From: Methanosarcinales archaeon
Lineage (GTDB): Archaea; Halobacteriota; Methanosarcinia; Methanosarcinales; Methanocomedenaceae
Length of the DNA: 16,702 nt
Assembly (NCBI GenBank): GCA_030638625.1
Contig: DAOWEE010000240.1
Location: forward strand, 1 to 16,702
Direction: 5' to 3'
Shown here piece after piece: positions 1 through 8,791 of the stretch (positions within the stretch are counted from its first letter, which is position 1; every line of letters starts with the position of its first letter). The notes beneath the pieces were generated by a model that was not told the DNA's origin, did no database searches, and was given only the letters and a program-made list of their open reading frames with translations. The position numbers were made by a program, and so were the translations under genes.

Positions 1-1
1 A

Positions 2-718
2 CACGGTCAGAAAGGTGTTATTGGACTTATCATGCCTTTTGATGATATGCCATTTAACGAATCAGGTATGGTACCTGACCTCATAATCAATCCCCATGCC
101 ATTCCGTCAAGGATGACGGTTGCACACGTCCTTGAAATGATTGGAGGAAAAGTGGGCTGTCTTGAAGGCAGGCGCATCAATGGGACTCCATTCTCAGGTG
201 AATCTGAGGTGGACTTGAGACTTGCCATGAAACGGGCAGGTTATTCCCATACCGGTAAGGAAGTGTTCTATGATGGTATTACTGGTAAGCGCATCGAAGC
301 AGATGTGTTTGTCGGTGCTATCCTGTACCAGAAACTCTACCACATGGTAGCATCCAAGATACATGCCAGAAGCAGGGGTCCTGTACAGGTACTTACCAGG
401 CAGCCCACAGAAGGGCGGGCCAGGGAAGGCGGTCTGCGGTTCGGTGAGATGGAACGTGACGTGCTCATCGGGCACGGTGCATCACTTGCCTTAAAGGAGA
501 GACTGCTGGATGAGTCAGATAAAGTAGAACAACTTGTGTGCTCTACCTGCGGAATGATAGCAACTAATGATAAGAGACGGAACGTAACATTTTGTGCCAA
601 CTGCGGTGCCGAGATTGGTATTTACAAGGTTGATATGAGTTATGCGTTCAAGTTGCTGCTGGACGAGATAAAATCATTGGGTGTGGCTCCCAGAATGGAG
701 CTTGAGGATGCAGTGTAG
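2..718 (+). CDS. rpoB1: DNA-directed RNA polymerase subunit B' (C-terminal part; 5' end outside window)
   Basis: This is the 3' end of the gene for the second-largest RNA polymerase subunit, which forms one side of the active-site cleft and clamp. The frame is open from base 2, giving 238 residues that begin HGQKGVIGLIMPFDDMPF, the conserved RpoB core; the first ATG (position 32) is internal. A C-terminal zinc site is visible as C-x2-C and C-x2-C (Cys180, 183, 198, 201 of the visible part), and the archaeal/eukaryotic-type clamp sequence KIHARSRGPVQVLTRQPTEG precedes it. Related methanogens split this subunit into B'' and B'; whether that applies here cannot be seen because the start is missing. 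The gene ends 12 nt before the A' gene and is surely co-transcribed with it. Confidence 0.96.
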   Translation, partial: HGQKGVIGLIMPFDDMPFNESGMVPDLIINPHAIPSRMTVAHVLEMIGGKVGCLEGRRINGTPFSGESEVDLRLAMKRAGYSHTGKEVFYDGITGKRIEADVFVGAILYQKLYHMVASKIHARSRGPVQVLTRQPTEGRAREGGLRFGEMERDVLIGHGASLALKERLLDESDKVEQLVCSTCGMIATNDKRRNVTFCANCGAEIGIYKVDMSYAFKLLLDEIKSLGVAPRMELEDAV

Positions 719-730
719 GGGGTAATAATA

Positions 731-3373
731 ATGTCAACAGTTCCAAAAAGAATTAAAGCGATAAACTTTGGGCTTATTTCACCCAAAGAATACAGGAAAA
801 TGAGTGTCACGAGGGTTATCACGGCAGATACCTATGATGATGACGGTTTCCCGATTGAAATGGGTCTGATGGACCCAAAGATGGGTGTCATTGACCCCGG
901 ACTTCGTTGCAAGACCTGCGGAGGCAGGGCAGGTGAGTGTCCAGGTCATTTCGGACATGTGGAGCTCATCGCACCAGTGGTGCATGTAGGGTTTGCAAAA
1001 CTGATACGAAAGATATTAAGGGCCACATGCAGGGATTGTGGAGCACTTCTTCTGGATTCAAACCAGAAAAAAGAATATCTTGAGCAGATACGGATGTTGA
1101 AGAAGATAGGGCAGCCTATAGAGGATATTACCAATGAGGCCTTTAAAGAGGCAAGAAAGCCCAAGACATGCCAGTACTGCAGTGCACCGCAACTTGATGT
1201 CAAGGTGGAAAAACCTACAACTTATATAGAAAAAGACGGGACAAGTGAACATAAACTTATGCCGTCCGATATCAGAAGCCGGTTTGAGAAAATTTCGAAT
1301 GATGACATTGAGGTTATGGGTATGGACCCCAATGTTGCCAGACCCGAATGGACCATTATGACGGTGCTGCCCGTGCCGCCTGTGACCATGCGTCCAAGTA
1401 TCACGCTGGAATCAGGCCAGAGGAGTGAGGATGACCTTACCCACAAACTGGTGGATATTATCAGGATTAACCAGCGGTTCCAGGAGAACCGTGAAGCGGG
1501 TGCGCCTCAGCTTATTATTGAAGATCTGTGGGAACTACTTCAGTACCACGTGACCACATTCATAGACAATGCGGTATCAGGAGTACCTCCGGCCAGGCAC
1601 CGTTCTGGCAGACCGTTGAAGACCCTGTCCCAGAGGCTCAAAGGCAAGGAAGGCAGGTTCAGGGGCAGTCTTTCAGGTAAAAGGGTCAATTTCAGTGCAA
1701 GGACAGTTATATCGCCTGACCCCAACCTGAGCATAAGTGAGGTGGGTGTGCCATTATCTATGGCTATGGAACTGAGCATACCGGTCAATGTGACCAAACG
1801 TAATATCGAAGAAGTGCGTGAATATATTAAAAGGGGTCCTGAAAACCATCCGGGTGCAAATTATGTTATACGCGATGATAATCGCAGGTTAAAGGTCACT
1901 GACAGTAACTGTGAGGAACTGGCAGAGACACTGGAAGTTGGATGGAAGGTTGACAGGCAGTTGAAGAACGGGGATGTAATACTCTTTAACAGGCAGCCTT
2001 CACTGCACAGGATGAGTATCATGGGCCATGAGGTCAAGGTACTGCCACATAAAACATTCAGGTTGAACCCGGCAGTATGTCCACCATATAACGCTGATTT
2101 TGATGGTGATGAGATGAACATGCATGTGTTGCAGACTGAAGAGGCCAGGGCTGAGGCAAAGATGCTCATCCATGTTCGGGAGAACATCTTGTCACCTCGT
2201 TTCGGCGGTCCTATTATCGGCGGTATCCACGACCACATATCAGGCATGTACATACTTACAAAGGGCGAGAACAGGGTGGATAAGAATGATTTCCTGGAAA
2301 TGCTGAGGAAGTCCCGTGTCACAGAGGTTGTAGAACCTGCAGGTGAAGAAGATGGTAAGCCTTACTGGACCGGAAAACAGGTTTTCAGCCAGGTTCTGCC
2401 TGACAAGTTGAATATGACTTATAAAGCGTTGTTGTGTGAGAATTGTGACACCTGCAAGAAAGAGGATTGTAACCGTGACGCTTATGTGAAAATAAGGGAT
2501 GGTCAACTGCTCAGCGGTACCATCGATGAAAAGGCCGTGGGTGCATTTAAGGGATTGATACTTGACCGTATTGTTAAGGATTACAGCCCGGCTGTTGCTC
2601 TCCAGTTCATTGATGATATGACCAGACTTGCCATTAGAAGTATCATGCATTTCGGTTTCAGTTTCGGTATCAGTGATGAGGACATACCTGACGAGGCCAG
2701 TGCACAGATATCTGAACTACTGGAAGAAGCTGAAGCGAAGGTGATGGATTTCATCATTGTATATAATGAAGGCAATCTGGAACCCTTGCCCGGCAGGACC
2801 GTGGCCGAGACACTGGAATTGAGGATTATGCAGGAACTGGGTAAGGCAAGGGACGCTACTGGTGAGATTGCTGGTGATTACCTTGGTCTGGATAATACTG
2901 CTGTTATCATGGCGGTGTCCGGAGCCAGGGGTTCTATGCTGAACCTGACACAGATGGCAGGGTGTGTGGGCCAGCAGGCAGTGAGAGGCGAGCGCATACG
3001 CCGGGGCTATGAAGGCAGGACACTTTCGAATTTTAATCATGGGGACCTGGGCGCAGCGGCTCATGGATTCGTGAAGAGCAGTTATAAAAAAGGTCTTTCT
3101 CCCACTGAATATTTCTTCCATGCTATTGGTGGCAGGGAAGGTCTGGTGGATACGGCTGTCAGGACGTCACAGAGCGGTTATCTCCAGCGCAGACTTGTCA
3201 ATGCTCTGCAGGACCTGGAAGTTCAGTATGATGGTACGGTAAGAGATACCAGAGGCATGATTGTTCAAATCAAATACGGCGAGGACGGTGTGGACCCAAT
3301 GAAAAGCGATTACAGTAAACCACAGACCATGCGCAGGATAATCGAGGATGTTATTGGGAAGGAGGTGGAATAA
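731..3373 (+). CDS. rpoA1: DNA-directed RNA polymerase subunit A' (N-terminal part of the split largest subunit)
   Basis: The 880-residue product is the catalytic large part of archaeal RNA polymerase, equivalent to the first two thirds of eukaryotic Rpb1. Two N-terminal zinc sites are visible: Cys60, Cys63 and Cys70 with the following GHFGH, then Cys100, Cys103, Cys147 and Cys150. The Mg-binding catalytic loop NADFDGD is at residues 454-460. The bridge-helix region reads GARGSMLNLTQMAGCVGQQA near the C-terminus. Length is normal for A' and there is no intein. A purine-rich AGGGGGT just upstream can serve as ribosome binding site. An extra C-x2-C-x2-C-x4-C motif occurs at Cys569-Cys580. The stop codon is followed directly by the A'' start codon, so the two halves of the largest subunit are made from adjacent cistrons. 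Confidence 0.98.
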   Translation: MSTVPKRIKAINFGLISPKEYRKMSVTRVITADTYDDDGFPIEMGLMDPKMGVIDPGLRCKTCGGRAGECPGHFGHVELIAPVVHVGFAKLIRKILRATCRDCGALLLDSNQKKEYLEQIRMLKKIGQPIEDITNEAFKEARKPKTCQYCSAPQLDVKVEKPTTYIEKDGTSEHKLMPSDIRSRFEKISNDDIEVMGMDPNVARPEWTIMTVLPVPPVTMRPSITLESGQRSEDDLTHKLVDIIRINQRFQENREAGAPQLIIEDLWELLQYHVTTFIDNAVSGVPPARHRSGRPLKTLSQRLKGKEGRFRGSLSGKRVNFSARTVISPDPNLSISEVGVPLSMAMELSIPVNVTKRNIEEVREYIKRGPENHPGANYVIRDDNRRLKVTDSNCEELAETLEVGWKVDRQLKNGDVILFNRQPSLHRMSIMGHEVKVLPHKTFRLNPAVCPPYNADFDGDEMNMHVLQTEEARAEAKMLIHVRENILSPRFGGPIIGGIHDHISGMYILTKGENRVDKNDFLEMLRKSRVTEVVEPAGEEDGKPYWTGKQVFSQVLPDKLNMTYKALLCENCDTCKKEDCNRDAYVKIRDGQLLSGTIDEKAVGAFKGLILDRIVKDYSPAVALQFIDDMTRLAIRSIMHFGFSFGISDEDIPDEASAQISELLEEAEAKVMDFIIVYNEGNLEPLPGRTVAETLELRIMQELGKARDATGEIAGDYLGLDNTAVIMAVSGARGSMLNLTQMAGCVGQQAVRGERIRRGYEGRTLSNFNHGDLGAAAHGFVKSSYKKGLSPTEYFFHAIGGREGLVDTAVRTSQSGYLQRRLVNALQDLEVQYDGTVRDTRGMIVQIKYGEDGVDPMKSDYSKPQTMRRIIEDVIGKEVE
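3361..3367 (+). promoter_or_regulatory. Strong Shine-Dalgarno for rpoA2 inside the end of rpoA1
   Basis: GGAGGTG lies 6 nt before the rpoA2 ATG and within the last codons of rpoA1, whose TAA touches that ATG (TAAATG). It is a near-perfect match to the archaeal anti-Shine-Dalgarno. The arrangement suggests coupled, equimolar translation of A' and A''; coupling is inferred. Confidence 0.75.
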
Positions 3374-4522
3374 ATGGCAGTTAGCCAGAAGACCATTGAT
3401 GAAATGACTGAAAACCTACCCCTGCCCAAGAACCTGGTAGATGCACTTAGGAGTGACCTGCAAAAGGTGAAGGTAACCAAAAAGCAGCTTGAGGATATTG
3501 TTGAACATGCACTCGAAAGCTATGAGTATGCACGTATCGAGCCTTGTGAAGCAGCAGGTGTGGTATCAGCCCAGAGTATAGGGGAGCCGGGTACACAGAT
3601 GACCATGCGAACTTTCCACTATGCTGGTGTGGCTGAGATTAATGTTACACTTGGTCTGCCCAGACTCATTGAGATCGTGGATGCCAGGAAGAATCCTTCA
3701 ACACCCATGATGACCATTTACCTGACTGAAGAGTATGCTGATGACCGGGACCTTGCCCGTAAACTTGCATGGGATATTGAAGCCACGCATATCAGTCATG
3801 TGGGTAGTTTATCCACTGACCTCACTGATATGAAACTGGAAATCGAGCTCAATGAAAAGGCCATTGTCCAGCGCGGTCTCACGGCTGAGAAAGTCGCAGA
3901 AAAACTGGAAGATGAACTGGGCGTGACCGTTTTAATAGAGGACAATATTCTTATCATCCGGCCGGAAAATGAATCATACCGGGAACTTTTGCAGTTGAGT
4001 AAGAACGTGGAAGGTGTGATAATCAAAGGTGTCAAGGCCATCAACCGTGTGGTTATCAGTAAGGATGATATCATTGGTGAGTATGTGCTGTACACTGAAG
4101 GTTCTGCATTGAAGCAGACACTTGTATTTGAAGGTGTGGATACTTCACGTACCAGTACCAACAACATCAATGAGATATATGAGGTATTTGGCATTGAAGC
4201 GGCCCGTAACAGCATTATCAAGGAGGCCACAGATACCTTGCGTGAACAGGGTCTGACTGTTGATGTTAGACACATCATGCTGGTGTCAGATATTATGACT
4301 GTTGATGGTGAAGTGAAAGCCATCGGACGGCATGGTATTTCAGGCGAAAAGGCAAGTGTGTTTGCCCGTGCTGCGTTTGAGGTGACGGTAAACCATCTGC
4401 TAGATGCAGGTTTGAGGGGAGATGTGGATGAACTCAGAGGTGTTACCGAGAACGTCATCGTGGGACAACCCATTAAACTGGGTACCGGGCACATCAAACT
4501 CATGGCGGCAAAAAAGACTTAA
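3374..4522 (+). CDS. rpoA2: DNA-directed RNA polymerase subunit A'' (C-terminal part of the split largest subunit)
   Basis: The 382-residue product supplies the trigger loop and the cleft/jaw portion of the largest subunit and assembles with A' to complete the active centre. The trigger-loop region is clear at residues 65-85, containing SAQSIGEPGTQMTMRTFHY. The C-terminal part carries the conserved DIMTVDGEVKAIGRHGISG segment (clamp-proximal in Rpb1). Length is normal for euryarchaeal A''. The start at 3374 is fixed by the GGAGGTG ribosome binding site and by direct contact with the A' stop codon. The gene is followed 37-46 nt later by L30e, the usual euryarchaeal neighbour. Confidence 0.98.
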   Translation: MAVSQKTIDEMTENLPLPKNLVDALRSDLQKVKVTKKQLEDIVEHALESYEYARIEPCEAAGVVSAQSIGEPGTQMTMRTFHYAGVAEINVTLGLPRLIEIVDARKNPSTPMMTIYLTEEYADDRDLARKLAWDIEATHISHVGSLSTDLTDMKLEIELNEKAIVQRGLTAEKVAEKLEDELGVTVLIEDNILIIRPENESYRELLQLSKNVEGVIIKGVKAINRVVISKDDIIGEYVLYTEGSALKQTLVFEGVDTSRTSTNNINEIYEVFGIEAARNSIIKEATDTLREQGLTVDVRHIMLVSDIMTVDGEVKAIGRHGISGEKASVFARAAFEVTVNHLLDAGLRGDVDELRGVTENVIVGQPIKLGTGHIKLMAAKKT

Positions 4523-4568
4523 ACCATGAAACCTTGTAGGAAGGAAAAATTCAAACGAGATGATATTT

Positions 4569-4859
4569 ATGGATGTAGACCTTAACAAAGTACTCAGAAG
4601 TGCTATCCAGACCGGAAATGTGATTGTCGGTTCCAAACGGACCCAAAAGGCGGTTGAAAGTAACCAGGCAAAGGCCGTGGTACTTGCATCAAACTGTCCT
4701 GAGGATGTGAGGAATATGGTAACTGGAAAAGTTCCAATCATTGACTTTCCGGGTATTGGAGTAGAACTGGGAACCACACTCAGTAAGCCTTATGCTATTG
4801 CAGCTATGGCTGTGATAGACCCGGGCGAATCTGATATAATGTCAGTATTGAAAGCATAA
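4569..4859 (+). CDS. rpl30e: Large ribosomal subunit protein eL30 (L30e)
   Basis: This is a small L7Ae/L30e-fold RNA-binding protein of the archaeal 50S subunit. It shows the family core LNKVLRSAIQTGNVIVGSKR, then the KAVVLASNCP strand and the GIGVELGTTLSKPYAIAAMAV region. Two in-frame starts are possible. The ATG at 4569 (96 residues, MDVDLNKVL) is preferred because GAGATGAT lies 4 nt upstream and family members usually begin near here. The ATG at 4560 would give 99 residues (MIFMDVDL), with its nearest AGGAAGG about 15 nt away. The gene lies between rpoA2 and nusA, as is standard in euryarchaea, and its TAA is 10 nt before nusA. Confidence 0.93.
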   Translation: MDVDLNKVLRSAIQTGNVIVGSKRTQKAVESNQAKAVVLASNCPEDVRNMVTGKVPIIDFPGIGVELGTTLSKPYAIAAMAVIDPGESDIMSVLKA

Positions 4860-4869
4860 GGGGTTTTCT

Positions 4870-5301
4870 TTGAGCGAAGTCAAAATAAACACTGATGGAA
4901 TACGGTACATAGCCTTATTTGAGAATGTAACAGGTGCTACTGCCATGGATTGTCTTGTTGACGATGATAACAACAGGGTCATATTTGTGGTAAAGTCAGG
5001 TGATATGGGTATAGCAATCGGTAAGAACGGTGAACATATCAACCGTGTAGTAAAGAATGTCGGCCGCCATGTTGAAGTGGTGGAATACAGCGATGAACCT
5101 GAAAAGTTCATTAAAGATTTACTGCAACCTGCGAATGCCAGTAGTGTGAAGATTGGCTATAAGGGTGACAGACGCATAGCTTATGTAGAAGTAAGCATCA
5201 AAGAGAAGGGTCTTGCCATAGGGCGGAATGGACGTAATATCGAGAAGGTGAAGTTACTCGCTAAGCGACATCATGATATAGATGATGTTACAATCCAGTA
5301 G
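4870..5301 (+). CDS. nusA: Archaeal NusA-like transcription termination/antitermination factor (two KH domains)
   Basis: The 143-residue protein consists of two KH RNA-binding domains and lacks the RNAP-binding N-terminal and S1 domains of bacterial NusA, as is normal for archaea. The KH GxxG loops are GKNG at residues 51-54 and GRNG at 118-121. The start is a TTG at 4870, preceded by AAGGGG with 6 nt spacing. The first internal ATG (residue 26) would remove the conserved IRYIALFENVTGA segment, so the TTG is the better start. The gene follows L30e by 10 nt in the RNA polymerase operon. Its role is presumably RNA binding linked to RNA polymerase or to rRNA, since archaeal NusA function is poorly defined. 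Confidence 0.93.
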   Translation: MSEVKINTDGIRYIALFENVTGATAMDCLVDDDNNRVIFVVKSGDMGIAIGKNGEHINRVVKNVGRHVEVVEYSDEPEKFIKDLLQPANASSVKIGYKGDRRIAYVEVSIKEKGLAIGRNGRNIEKVKLLAKRHHDIDDVTIQ

Positions 5302-5330
5302 CCCACATAAATTTAACAATAATACATTAG

Positions 5331-5338
5331 AATATATC
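5331..5338 (+). promoter_or_regulatory. Possible TATA-like element before rpsL
   Basis: AATATATC lies about 35 nt before the rpsL ATG in the 68-nt AT-rich gap after nusA, suitable for an archaeal promoter with a short leader. AGGAAG 8 nt before the ATG would be the ribosome binding site. It may instead be ordinary AT-rich spacer within a longer transcript. Confidence 0.3.
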
Positions 5339-5369
5339 CAATATCAGGAAATTACAGGAAGTAACATAG

Positions 5370-5798
5370 ATGGGAAATGGAAAATACGCCGCTCGTAAGC
5401 TTAAAAGTGACAGAGAAAACTTCAGATGGAGTGACCGCAAGTATTTCAGACGTGCCCTGCGTCTCAATGTAAAAGCAGATCCTATGGGTGGGGCACCCAT
5501 GGGACGTGGAATTGTACTTGAGAAAGTTGGTGTTGAAGCAAAACAGCCAAACTCAGCAATCCGGAAATGTGTGAGGATACAGTTAATCAAGAATGGGCGA
5601 CAGGTAACTGCGTTCTGTCCGGGAGATGGCGCTATCAGTTTTATTGATGAACATGATGAGGTTACCGTAGAGCGTATTGGCGGCCGTATGGGCGGTGCCA
5701 TGGGTGATATTCCAGGTGTCCGGTTCAAAGTAACTGCTGTGAATAATGTGCCTCTCAGGCAGATGGTTATCAATCGTAGGGAAAAACCAATGAGGTAG
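5370..5798 (+). CDS. rpsL: Small ribosomal subunit protein uS12
   Basis: The 142-residue decoding-centre protein of the 30S subunit has the normal archaeal length. The universally conserved KQPNSAIRKC lies at residues 58-67, with Pro60 at the position that is hydroxylated in some homologues. The second decoding-site loop includes HDEVTVERIGG (residues 95-105). The archaeal start MGNGKYAARKLKSDRE matches the family. It is followed by rpsG after only 4 nt, and the rpsG ribosome binding site (GAGGTAG) lies in its last codons, indicating coupled translation. It heads the translation-factor part of the cluster. Confidence 0.98.
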   Translation: MGNGKYAARKLKSDRENFRWSDRKYFRRALRLNVKADPMGGAPMGRGIVLEKVGVEAKQPNSAIRKCVRIQLIKNGRQVTAFCPGDGAISFIDEHDEVTVERIGGRMGGAMGDIPGVRFKVTAVNNVPLRQMVINRREKPMR

Positions 5799-5802
5799 AT
5801 GT

Positions 5803-6363
5803 ATGTACAAATTATTTGATAAATGGGATTCAACTGAAGTAGAAGTTCGAGATATCAGCCTTCAGAGATATATCAATATCAGTCCGGTTTTACTCCTGTA
5901 TTCGGGTGGAAAGCATGCCCGGCAGCAGTTCAATAAGTCGAACCAGCACATTGTGGAAAGACTCATCAATAAGATGATGCTGACCGAACATAATACTGGT
6001 AAGAAGATGACCACTTACAAGGCTGTTAATGAAGCATTTGATATTATTAACAAGAAGACAAAGGAGAACCCTTTGCAGGTGCTGGTCAATGCTATTATCA
6101 ATGCCGGACCCAGGGAGGAGACGGTAAGGTTGAAATATGGCGGTATTGCAGTACCCAAGGCAGTGGACAGTGCTCCACAGCGTAGGGTGGATATTGCATT
6201 GAAGCTTATCGCTAATGGTGCACAAAAATCAGCTTTTAAGAGCCGGCGTCCAATTGGAGAGACACTGGCAAACGAAATCATCGCAGCAGCGAGTTACGAT
6301 GTAAGGTCCTATTCCATCAATAAGAAGGAAGGAAAGGAACGAGTTGCGAAGGCTGCACGGTAA
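5803..6363 (+). CDS. rpsG: Small ribosomal subunit protein uS7
   Basis: The 186-residue protein nucleates assembly of the 30S head and contacts E-site tRNA. Family features include KMTTYKAVNEAFDIINKKTK and ENPLQVLVNAIINAGPREET, followed by the C-terminal segment RRPIGETLANEIIAAASYD. The start at 5803 has GAGGTAG at 5792-5798 with about 5 nt spacing; a competing ATG at 5799 lies in another frame. The usual rpsL-rpsG-fusA-tuf order holds. A hairpin with a T-run follows the stop codon, so this gene probably ends one transcript or marks a partial termination point before fusA. Confidence 0.98.
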   Translation: MYKLFDKWDSTEVEVRDISLQRYINISPVLLLYSGGKHARQQFNKSNQHIVERLINKMMLTEHNTGKKMTTYKAVNEAFDIINKKTKENPLQVLVNAIINAGPREETVRLKYGGIAVPKAVDSAPQRRVDIALKLIANGAQKSAFKSRRPIGETLANEIIAAASYDVRSYSINKKEGKERVAKAAR

Positions 6364-6373
6364 ATATTGTACA

Positions 6374-6407
6374 GCGGCATACCTTTGGTGTGCCGCAATT
6401 GTTTTTT
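6374..6407 (+). terminator. Hairpin plus T-run after rpsG
   Basis: A 9-bp stem (GCGGCATAC with GTGTGCCGC, one G-T wobble) and 5-nt loop are followed by AATTG and six Ts. A second run of eight Ts is at 6435-6442. Archaeal RNA polymerase terminates mainly at U-tracts, so this may be a full or partial terminator between rpsG and fusA. Confidence 0.6.
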
Positions 6408-6440
6408 AGGAAAATCATATTGAAAGTATGTGAATTTTTT

Positions 6441-6448
6441 TTATTTAT
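6441..6448 (+). promoter_or_regulatory. Possible TATA-like element before fusA
   Basis: TTATTTAT follows a T-run, about 35 nt before the fusA ATG. Downstream AGAGGA at 6468-6473 serves as ribosome binding site with 7 nt spacing. The promoter call rests only on AT composition and spacing. Confidence 0.3.
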
Positions 6449-6480
6449 CCAGATGTTAAAACTTTTCAGAGGAAATTGAG

Positions 6481-8673
6481 ATGGGACGAAGGAAAAAGAT
6501 GGTCGAGCGCGTGACAGTGCTCATGAATGATCCGGAACATATCCGGAATATCGGTATCGTGGCGCATATCGACCACGGTAAAACAACACTTACAGATAAT
6601 ATCCTGGCCGGCGCAGGTATGATATCAAAGGAACTGGCAGGCAAACAGTTGTTCACGGATTCAGATGAAGAAGAACAGGAGAGGGGTATCACCATTGACT
6701 CTGCTTGTGTTTCCATGGTACACGAATTCGAAGACGACGAATATCTGATCAATCTCATTGATACGCCGGGTCACGTAGACTTCGGCGGTGACGTGACCAG
6801 GGCCATGAGGGCCGTGGACGGTGCTGTGGTTGTAGTGGATGCAGTGGAAGGCACCATGCCCCAGACCGAGACAGTGCTGCGCCAGGCATTAAAGGAACAT
6901 GTAAAGCCTGTGCTGTTTGTCAACAAGGTTGACAGGCTCATCAACGAACTGCAGGTAGACGCCCAGGAAATGCAGATTCGGCTGGGTAAGGTCATTGACC
7001 ATGTGAACAAGCTTGTTAAGGGCATGAACGAGGAGAAATACAAAGCAGGATGGCGCATGGATGCGGCAGAGGGTACTGTGGTGTTCGGTTCAGCCCTGTA
7101 TAACTGGGCCATCAGCGTACCGTTCATGAAAAAGTCTGGTGTTACGTTCAATGATGTATTTAATTATTGTAAAGAAGAGAACCAGAAGGAACTGGCAGAG
7201 AGATGCCCGCTCCATGAAGTGTTGAATGATACAATAATCAGGTTCCTTCCCAATCCACTGGTTGCCCAGAAGGACAGGGTGAATGTGATATGGCACGGTG
7301 ATAAGGAATCCCGGGAAGGGAAAGATATGCTGACTGCCAACAAGGATGGTGATGTGGCATTGATGGTCACTAACATTTCAATGGACCCCCACGCAGGCGA
7401 GGTCGCAACAGGCAGACTGTTCAGCGGTACCCTGAAAAGAGGTATGGAACTGAACGTATCAGGTTCTTCCAAGATCAACAGGTTGCAGCAGGTAGGTATA
7501 TTCATGGGTCCCGAACGACTCGAAGTTGAGATGATACCCGGCGGCAACATTGCAGCAGTTACTGGTTTGAAGGATGCCTATGTGGGTGCAACTGTTTCAA
7601 GCAAGTCTGATATGCTTCCGTTCGAGTCCATTAAACACGCCAGTGAGCCAGTGGTTACTGTGGCAGTTGAAGCCAAGCATATGAAGGACCTGCCAAAACT
7701 GGTGGAAGTGCTGAGACAGGTGGCTAAGGAGGATAATACCCTGAAGGTCACTATTAATGAAGAGACCGGCGAACACTTGATGTCAGGTATGGGCGAACTT
7801 CATCTTGAGGTCATTGGACACAGGATAGAGAGGAATAAAGGCGTGGAAATCACCACCAGTCCCCCAATTGTGGTGTACAGGGAAACTGTAACTAAACATG
7901 CTGGTCCGGTAGAAGGTAAGAGTCCAAATCGGCATAATCGGTTCTATATTGAGGTTGAACCCTTATCCACGGAGATTGTGGACCTTATTAAGTCTGGAGA
8001 GGTATCCATGCGCATGCCTGAACTGGAACGGCGTGAGAAGTTCATGGAAATCGGACTTAGTAAAGTTGAAGCAAAAGGTCTTGCAGCAATTTACGAATCC
8101 AATATATTGATAGATATGACCAAAGGTATCCAGTACCTGAACGAGACCATGGAATTGGTAATTGATGGTTTTGAAGAGGTCATGGTAGGCGGTCCACTCA
8201 GCAGGGAGCCATGCCAGGCTATCATGGTCAAGCTCGTAGATGCAAAACTCCATGAAGATGCAGTGCACAGAGGTCCCGCACAGGTGATACCAGCAGTGCG
8301 CTCAGCTATACAGGCAGCCATGTTATCAGCTGATGATACGCTCCTTGAGCCATACCAGCAGGTGTTCATACAGACACCCCAGAATAATATGGGTGGTGCT
8401 ACTTCAGAAATACAGGGACGTAGAGGTGTTATCAGTAACATGATCCAGGAAGGGGACATGACTATTATTGAAAGCAGGGCTCCTGTGGCTGAATTATTCG
8501 GTTTTGCCGGTGACATCCGTTCTGCAACTGAAGGCCGGGCCTCCTGGAGTACGGAATTTGGAGGATTTGAACCGCTTCCAATGAGTTTACTTAAGGAGAT
8601 AGTAACAAAGATACGGCAACGGAAAGGATTGAAAGCTGAAATGCCTAAATCCAGTGACTTTGTGGGTCTGTAA
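6481..8673 (+). CDS. fusA: Elongation factor 2 (translocation GTPase)
   Basis: The 730-residue archaeal EF-2 drives GTP-dependent translocation of tRNA and mRNA on the ribosome and has exactly the usual length. GTPase motifs are G1 AHIDHGKT (28-35), the switch I RGITI (68-72), G3 DTPGH (94-98) and G4 NKVD (148-151). The diphthamide loop reads LHEDAVHRGPAQ with the modifiable histidine at residue 596, so diphthamide synthesis enzymes are expected elsewhere in the genome. The start MGRRKKMVERVTVLMNDPEH matches Methanosarcina-type EF-2 as I recall it. The gene is separated by 117 nt from rpsG and 118 nt from tuf, both gaps with promoter-like elements. Confidence 0.98.
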   Translation: MGRRKKMVERVTVLMNDPEHIRNIGIVAHIDHGKTTLTDNILAGAGMISKELAGKQLFTDSDEEEQERGITIDSACVSMVHEFEDDEYLINLIDTPGHVDFGGDVTRAMRAVDGAVVVVDAVEGTMPQTETVLRQALKEHVKPVLFVNKVDRLINELQVDAQEMQIRLGKVIDHVNKLVKGMNEEKYKAGWRMDAAEGTVVFGSALYNWAISVPFMKKSGVTFNDVFNYCKEENQKELAERCPLHEVLNDTIIRFLPNPLVAQKDRVNVIWHGDKESREGKDMLTANKDGDVALMVTNISMDPHAGEVATGRLFSGTLKRGMELNVSGSSKINRLQQVGIFMGPERLEVEMIPGGNIAAVTGLKDAYVGATVSSKSDMLPFESIKHASEPVVTVAVEAKHMKDLPKLVEVLRQVAKEDNTLKVTINEETGEHLMSGMGELHLEVIGHRIERNKGVEITTSPPIVVYRETVTKHAGPVEGKSPNRHNRFYIEVEPLSTEIVDLIKSGEVSMRMPELERREKFMEIGLSKVEAKGLAAIYESNILIDMTKGIQYLNETMELVIDGFEEVMVGGPLSREPCQAIMVKLVDAKLHEDAVHRGPAQVIPAVRSAIQAAMLSADDTLLEPYQQVFIQTPQNNMGGATSEIQGRRGVISNMIQEGDMTIIESRAPVAELFGFAGDIRSATEGRASWSTEFGGFEPLPMSLLKEIVTKIRQRKGLKAEMPKSSDFVGL

Positions 8674-8716
8674 ATTGGTGTTGAAAGGGGTTTTGCATCA
8701 GGTGAATTACGACACA

Positions 8717-8727
8717 AAGTTTAAAAA
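8717..8727 (+). promoter_or_regulatory. Probable promoter (BRE/TATA-like) for tuf
   Basis: AAAGTTTAAAA looks like an archaeal BRE plus TATA box; initiation about 25 nt downstream would give a leader of roughly 40 nt. That leader contains GGAGG at 8780-8784, 7 nt before the tuf ATG. It is the most promoter-like element in the cluster, and high EF-1alpha demand makes a dedicated promoter reasonable. Confidence 0.5.
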
Positions 8728-8791
8728 CAGTAAAAGATATAATGAGACAGAAATTCGCATAAATTTGAATTAATAATATGGAGGATTAAAG

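Noticed and set aside
3796..4503. A 235-codon open frame on the minus strand within rpoA2
   Set aside because: It is the antisense shadow of a clearly conserved gene, rich in Ser/Leu/Thr with no recognisable domain.
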